Assembly: GCF_036370855.1 (NCBI RefSeq)
Contig: NC_088117.1
Span: forward strand, 1,116,001 to 1,180,000
Reading direction: 5' to 3'
DNA from: Dromaius novaehollandiae
Lineage: Eukaryota; Chordata; Aves; Casuariiformes; Dromaiidae
DNA: 64,000 bases
The notes under the pieces were generated by a model. It was not told the origin of the DNA and ran no database searches. It saw only the letters and a program-made list of their open reading frames with translations. Positions 60,601 through 64,000 of the stretch are shown piece by piece. Numbering within the stretch: the stretch's first letter is position 1; each line of letters begins with the position of its first letter. A program made the position numbers and the translations under genes.

Positions 60601-63310
60601 AGGGAATATACTGGGAATAGATGGGAATGATGGGGGAAATTAGGGAGTAGAAATGATGGGGAACAGATGGAATAATAGGAAATTGCAGGGAATAGATGCA
60701 GAATAGAAGGGGGTATAGTAAGGAATAGCTAGGAATAGAAAGAAATTATGAGGAATAGTTCTGAATAGATGGGAATGACGGGGAGTAGAAGAGAATGATA
60801 CACAATGCAGGGACTAGAAAGAAATTGAACACCTAAGGGAGCAGAAAGACAGAAAAGCATACAGAAAGGCGATAGAAGGAATGGAAGGAGATAGAAAGGA
60901 CAGGCCCAGTTTAGACATGTTGTATCTGTGAAGTGCGAATGGTCATTATCATATCACAGAGTAACAGATTGATAGTTTTGGCCTTCTGTCAGCCTGGGGA
61001 CACTTGAAATGGTGACCTAGATGCTACACACTGGAACCATCTCTGTCAGCAGACTTAATATGTTTTTGAAAGTATTTTGAAGGAGATGTAGAAAAACAGT
61101 CCTGAATATACTGTGAAGTATAGCAGCTACACACTACACACTGGTTTGGTAGATAGACTTTAGTGGTGGATAGACCACTTCCAGTCCATCAGTTAAAAAA
61201 GACTTTTCCAGAGAGCAGGGACTGCAAGAACTTGCTAGTGTACTCTTTACCTCTACTTTTCGCATCAAAAATAACATCCAGAAGATCCTTCCAACACTGT
61301 TTAAATGCCCTATAATGTTTTGGTTGTGGGTTTTTTCCTAAGTGTCAAAGCTCAGAAAGCTGGTCAAGTCATTCCAGCTAAACAGTGCTAACAACAGAGC
61401 CCTGAAATGCTGTCAGGCTCCTTTGTTGAAGAAAAAATGATCAAACAAACCTGAAAACCCACAGAATAGTTTATAAAGATCAGATTCTTATTTTTACTCT
61501 TTTAATATATAAGTATTAAATCTTTGTAAATTTCTGACCTGTATAAAGTATTCTCCAACTACTGGGGTTTTTTGGTAAATATGTTAAGTAATTCCCCCGC
61601 CTCTTCAGCAGCTTTCTCACACTAATGCATGTATTTCTGTAGAAGTGTATAATCCCTTTTAATTGTTCATAATATCTTGTCTACTGTGTATTCCACAGTG
61701 TCTTTCCATATTGTTTTATTGCTGCTCAAGATGATCTAGTATCTAAATCTATGGCCAAGACAGTCTGAGCTTGAGGGAAGGTCAATTAATATGTTTCATT
61801 TGGTGTGGGGATGACAGATTAGATTTCTGATCTGTTATCTGTCCAAAAGCTGTGTTAAGTTTCTGCAATGATTACAGCTGGCAGAATACGCAAGCTTATT
61901 TAGACTAGGGATTTATATCATGACTAGTAAAGGCACATGGTTATTCCTGTATTAACCAAATGTTTACTTGATTAAAAAAAAAATCTGTGTGGAGGGCCTT
62001 TAATAGAGGTCCAGTTTCTTGGGAACTTCCACTGCAGCTCCTGTAAAGCTGTTGGAGATAAATGGAGTGAGAAACAACTGTTTCTAGAGCTGCTTCTAAA
62101 CAAAAACAGAGCTCTAAAAGCTCTTTTTTTAATTAACCCCAAGGTATGTATTATATAAGTACCATCAGAAGGTTATCCAGATAATCTGTGAAACATTTTT
62201 TTAAACTGCTGAATCTGTTCTTGGCATCTTTTATGCCCTGTATCTATTCAGAAGGCATAGCAGTAAATTTAAGAGGCCTTACTGTCTCTCTTCAGTCTTC
62301 TCACTGCTCCTCCTTAGTTCCTGTTTTTTGGCAGTTCTGGGTGACACCCTTTCAAGCACAGTTGTGTCGTCCTCTTGAAGCTGTGCATATGCCTGTTGTG
62401 TTGCATTCAGTGGAGCAGTACAGAAGCTCTGTGACCGAACCGTCAGGGCACTGTTATGTAATGTACAATTTAAGTCCGTTTTTCAGCATAAAGTCAGCAG
62501 TACAGCTAGGAAACATTTTTCAGAATTCGTGGAACAAGTGTGAGTGTGTTCATGTACCAAGATTTTTTCTTGGTAATAAACTTTTCTTTTTAACCAGTGT
62601 CTTCCTTCTTTTTTAATTTTAAGGTGCCAGGGATTTTTAGGGGAGGTGTGGGGGTTGTTTTATTTCTTTTTCCTCTCCCATGGTTGTCTTTCATCGAAGA
62701 TGACCTGAAATTCCCCAACTCAGATCAGTTTGAGCAGTTCAGTCTGTTACTCTGAGAACCTCTGAACTTCCCCTCACCCCACCTTTTCAGGACCTTTCCT
62801 TTTCAGTTCCTTTCTCTTTTCTCTTTACTTTTTCTCCCTCTTCCTCTTCCTTTTGACTTGATGGCAGTGTAATTAGCATTTATTTTGTGCCCTAGGAGAA
62901 AAACTCTCAATGGTTAATTGAGTCCTGAAGTAACTAATAGTCAGCTTTAACCACAGTATTAAGACACTCTTAAATGTATTTACAAGAAGAAACAAGTATC
63001 CCTTACACTCCTGTATGTGGTCATTGTTGTCTAGGAAGTTATAGGTAGGTAAGTAGGTAGCCACTGCTGTCCAAGATAGAGTTGGTCTGTCTGTTGACAT
63101 CACACTTGATAAACTGAGCCACAATAGGAACATTTTAAGTCTTGTACCTATATCTAGTTTATTGTTCCTAGGAAAACAAAGGTCACCTACACAAATATGG
63201 TGGTTTATTTTGCAGAGAAGAGTAGAGGTCAAGCACCTCTGGATGCAAGCAGTGCGGCATGCAAAAAGGATGCCATTGGCAAAAAGGGGGAAAAAAGAAG
63301 AGAAAGATGA
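36104..63310 (+). CDS. ANKMY1: ANKMY1, ankyrin repeat and MYND domain-containing protein 1
   Basis: The sixteen exons are 36104-36205, 38985-39131, 40402-40838, 41602-41818, 42685-42849, 44269-44327, 45778-45949, 46414-46554, 49312-49482, 50183-50290, 51913-52044, 52896-53009, 54663-54828, 55666-55732, 57952-58106 and 63216-63310. All junction phases agree, giving about 815 residues. Domains in order are MORN repeats, a long unique segment, ankyrin repeats (about seven units or partial units, e.g. [27 protein letters not shown]), a charged linker and a C-terminal MYND zinc finger. ANKMY1 proteins are probable scaffolds; their partners are poorly known. The ATG context GCCGCCATGG is strong. 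The last exon is the least certain. The order MORN-ANK-MYND is diagnostic for this family. Confidence 0.92.
37449..37502. repeat. Short tandem duplication in ANKMY1 intron 1
   Basis: CAAACTAAGAATAGTCATAG TTTAT occurs twice directly in tandem (about 26-base unit). Confidence 0.8.
38140..38285. repeat. AT-rich simple sequence in ANKMY1 intron 1
   Basis: Almost pure A/T with repeated TTTATTATA and AATTATATTTTA units. Confidence 0.7.
38985..39131 (+). CDS. ANKMY1: ANKMY1 exon 2 (MORN repeats)
   Basis: It follows GTGGATTACAG and ends TTTCAG/GTAACT, phase 0. It encodes two MORN-type units: [20 protein letters not shown], then a second with [10 protein letters not shown]. Confidence 0.93.
40402..40838 (+). 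CDS. ANKMY1: ANKMY1 exon 3
   Basis: It follows CGTTTCTTAAG and starts with a third MORN-like unit ([19 protein letters not shown]). A long non-repeat segment follows. It ends CACAG/GTAGCT in phase 2. Confidence 0.9.
41602..41818 (+). CDS. ANKMY1: ANKMY1 exon 4 (first ankyrin helices)
   Basis: It follows CTCCTTTGCTAG, enters in phase 2 and leaves in phase 0 at GCCGCT/GTAAGA. The first ankyrin unit ends [12 protein letters not shown]. Confidence 0.93.
42685..42849 (+). CDS. ANKMY1: ANKMY1 exon 5 (ankyrin)
   Basis: It follows CTCCTCTACAG and ends TGCAAG/GTTGGT, phase 0. It encodes [15 protein letters not shown], continuing the ankyrin unit opened in exon 4. Confidence 0.92.
42862..42912. repeat. 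Short tandem repeat just after ANKMY1 exon 5
   Basis: AATCAGAATCTAATCT is repeated about three times within the start of intron 5. Confidence 0.75.
44269..44327 (+). CDS. ANKMY1: ANKMY1 exon 6 (short, Ser/Glu-rich)
   Basis: It follows TTAATCTTCAAG, or starts three bases later after CAG, and ends GCAGA/GTAAGT in phase 2. It encodes [15 protein letters not shown], a probable flexible linker between ankyrin units. Confidence 0.75.
45778..45949 (+). CDS. ANKMY1: ANKMY1 exon 7 (ankyrin)
   Basis: It follows GTCAACTTTAG, enters in phase 2 and leaves in phase 0. It encodes [17 protein letters not shown] and [14 protein letters not shown]. Confidence 0.92.
46414..46554 (+). CDS. ANKMY1: ANKMY1 exon 8 (ankyrin)
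   Basis: It follows TTTCTTTTTTCAG and ends GACCAG/GTATGT, phase 0. It encodes [17 protein letters not shown], a clear TPLH ankyrin motif. Confidence 0.93.
47170..48690 (-). mobile_element. CR1 LINE, 5'-truncated, antisense in ANKMY1 intron 8
   Basis: On the - strand, from 48690 downwards, the sequence encodes pieces of CR1 reverse transcriptase: [14 protein letters not shown], then [16 protein letters not shown] with [12 protein letters not shown], then [16 protein letters not shown] and [13 protein letters not shown]. It ends with the CR1 3' UTR signature at 47170-47400, with AATTCTGTGA near the terminus. Frames are broken by stops and shifts. CR1 is the main LINE of birds and supports the sauropsid assignment. 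Confidence 0.92.
49312..49482 (+). CDS. ANKMY1: ANKMY1 exon 9
   Basis: It follows ATTTCACTTAG and ends TGTGAG/GTAAGA, phase 0. It encodes a linker and the ankyrin start [15 protein letters not shown]. Confidence 0.92.
50183..50290 (+). CDS. ANKMY1: ANKMY1 exon 10 (ankyrin)
   Basis: It follows CTGCCTACACAG and ends GATTTG/GTGAGC, phase 0. It encodes [17 protein letters not shown] and [12 protein letters not shown]. Confidence 0.92.
51913..52044 (+). CDS. ANKMY1: ANKMY1 exon 11 (ankyrin)
   Basis: It follows GTTGCATTTGCAG and ends GCTTTG/GTGAGA, phase 0. It encodes [16 protein letters not shown]. Confidence 0.92.
52148..52171. repeat. Poly(T) tract in ANKMY1 intron 11
   Basis: An uninterrupted run of more than 20 T followed by GCAG. 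It resembles an acceptor, but no in-phase exon follows. Confidence 0.8.
52896..53009 (+). CDS. ANKMY1: ANKMY1 exon 12 (ankyrin)
   Basis: It follows TTCTTTTTTCAG and ends TTTCAG/GTATGA, phase 0. It encodes [15 protein letters not shown] and ends AYFEYFQ. Confidence 0.92.
54663..54828 (+). CDS. ANKMY1: ANKMY1 exon 13 (charged helix)
   Basis: It follows GGTGTGTTGCAG and ends AAGAAAT/GTTAGT in phase 1. It encodes a Lys/Glu-rich helix after [16 protein letters not shown]. Confidence 0.9.
55666..55732 (+). CDS. ANKMY1: ANKMY1 exon 14
   Basis: It follows TTGGTGTAG, enters in phase 1, and ends GTGAG/GTAGGT in phase 2. It encodes a Ser/Lys/His-rich linker before the zinc finger. Confidence 0.85.
57952..58106 (+). 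CDS. ANKMY1: ANKMY1 exon 15 (MYND zinc finger)
   Basis: It follows GCCTTTGTTCTAG. It encodes [23 protein letters not shown] and HRHEC, the C-C, C-C, C-C, H-C ligand set of MYND. It ends CTGG/GTAGGT in phase 1. Confidence 0.95.
60228..60275. repeat. Poly(A) tract with GAAAAA repeats, ANKMY1 intron 15
   Basis: A run of over 20 A, then AGAAAAAG units. I see no retrogene body on either side. Confidence 0.8.
60555..60900. repeat. Purine-rich minisatellite-like tract, ANKMY1 intron 15
   Basis: Degenerate units of the GGGAATAGA / TGGGAATGATG type recur across some 340 bases. Purines dominate the + strand. Confidence 0.7.
63216..63310 (+). CDS. ANKMY1: ANKMY1 exon 16 (terminal, tentative)
   Basis: It follows GGTTTATTTTGCAG. 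In the required phase 1 it encodes a 31-residue Lys/Ala-rich tail and stops at TGA 63308-63310. A different frame stays open to 63377 with an even more basic tail. The 5.1-kb intron before it could hide another exon. Confidence 0.55.
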
Positions 63311-64000
63311 AAGGCGAAAGAGAAGAAAAAGTAAAGTTAGGAAGGGTGGAAGACAGCATCACAGGAAGGATGACTAACTTGTTTCAAGTCACACCTACTA
63401 TTGTATGGGCAACATTTTTATAGGATTGTATACATTCTGCCTTGTACTCCACTTCTAGTGAGGTTAAAAATGACCTAATCTGACAAGTTTTGAGAAACTA
63501 AAGCCAAAGTCTTTCCAAGATGCTACATATGAGCTAAAGGACAGGTAATTCTACTAGATTCATTGAAACCAACCTGGGAATGGGGGGTACATACAAGTTA
63601 GGTATTAAGTAGATATATTTACTATTAAAAATGTATCAAACTCCCCATTGGTTTTACTGGTCTAATGCAATGTATATTTATTTTTAAACCAGTATGGCCC
63701 ATAATTGAACTTCATTACATATATTCCCTCCCGTGGGGGACGGAGGGCCCATCTGCAAAACAGACTTGCTGTCTAGGGAGGTTCGCTGCTTGCTGGGGGC
63801 TCAGATCTGGGATGCTGTAGAGAGGTTGCTGAGGCTTGTCCAGTCCTTGGACTATTACCCCTTTCTGCTCATTCACATGCAAACTGATGATCCTATCAGG
63901 AGTCTTTGAATGTACCAAGAGTGACTACATGGCTCTGGGGGGGGGGGAGGAGTGAGGTCATGGGGGGCTAGGTGGTTTTCTCCTTGATACTACTAGTGAA

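Noticed and set aside
62188-62616. 142-codon + strand open frame within ANKMY1 intron 15
   Set aside because: No splice-consistent link to ANKMY1, no recognised motif and AT-rich composition; it is best read as chance.

Overview
The window looks like a GC-variable stretch of a bird genome, or a close sauropsid relative. The reasons are a 5'-truncated CR1 LINE of avian type, an older CR1/L3-like LINE, two degraded gammaretrovirus-like proviruses, CpG-island first exons and short introns. Exons were called by eye from splice motifs, reading-frame phase and protein motifs. No alignment was run.

Layout. (1) 495-3382, + strand: the last six exons of a lysine/arginine-rich gene I do not recognise, with compatible phases and an AATAAA signal. 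(2) 4536 to about 12720, + strand: provirus ERV1. It has gag, pro-pol and env in nearly readable frames, no visible 5' LTR, and a second deleted copy of pol/env spliced onto its 3' half before a 3' LTR. (3) 12721-16728: gene-poor, with a very GC-rich block at 15720-16330. (4) 22993 down to 16729, - strand: a gene I do not recognise, read as a single-pass membrane protein. It has a signal-peptide exon, a run of 72-nt exons all in phase 1-1 that encode related 24-residue segments, a transmembrane exon and two tail exons. Its introns and exons show tandem duplication, and decayed exon copies lie between the working ones. (5) 23691-31969, + strand: provirus ERV2 with two LTRs, inserted beside an older LTR fragment. 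Gag and pol have scattered stops and env is internally deleted. (6) 31970-35700: intergenic, with an old CR1/L3-like LINE. (7) 36104-63310, + strand: ANKMY1, sixteen exons with consistent phases, giving MORN repeats, ankyrin repeats and a C-terminal MYND zinc finger. A CR1 LINE lies antisense in its eighth intron.

Relations. The unknown membrane-protein gene and ANKMY1 are transcribed divergently from two CpG islands about 13 kb apart, and ERV2 fills much of the gap. ERV1 sits between the 3' end of the basic-protein gene and the 3' end of the membrane-protein gene. The two proviruses have different internal regions but share part of their LTR U3, so their LTRs look mosaic. The most likely undescribed element is the - strand tandem-exon membrane-protein gene.
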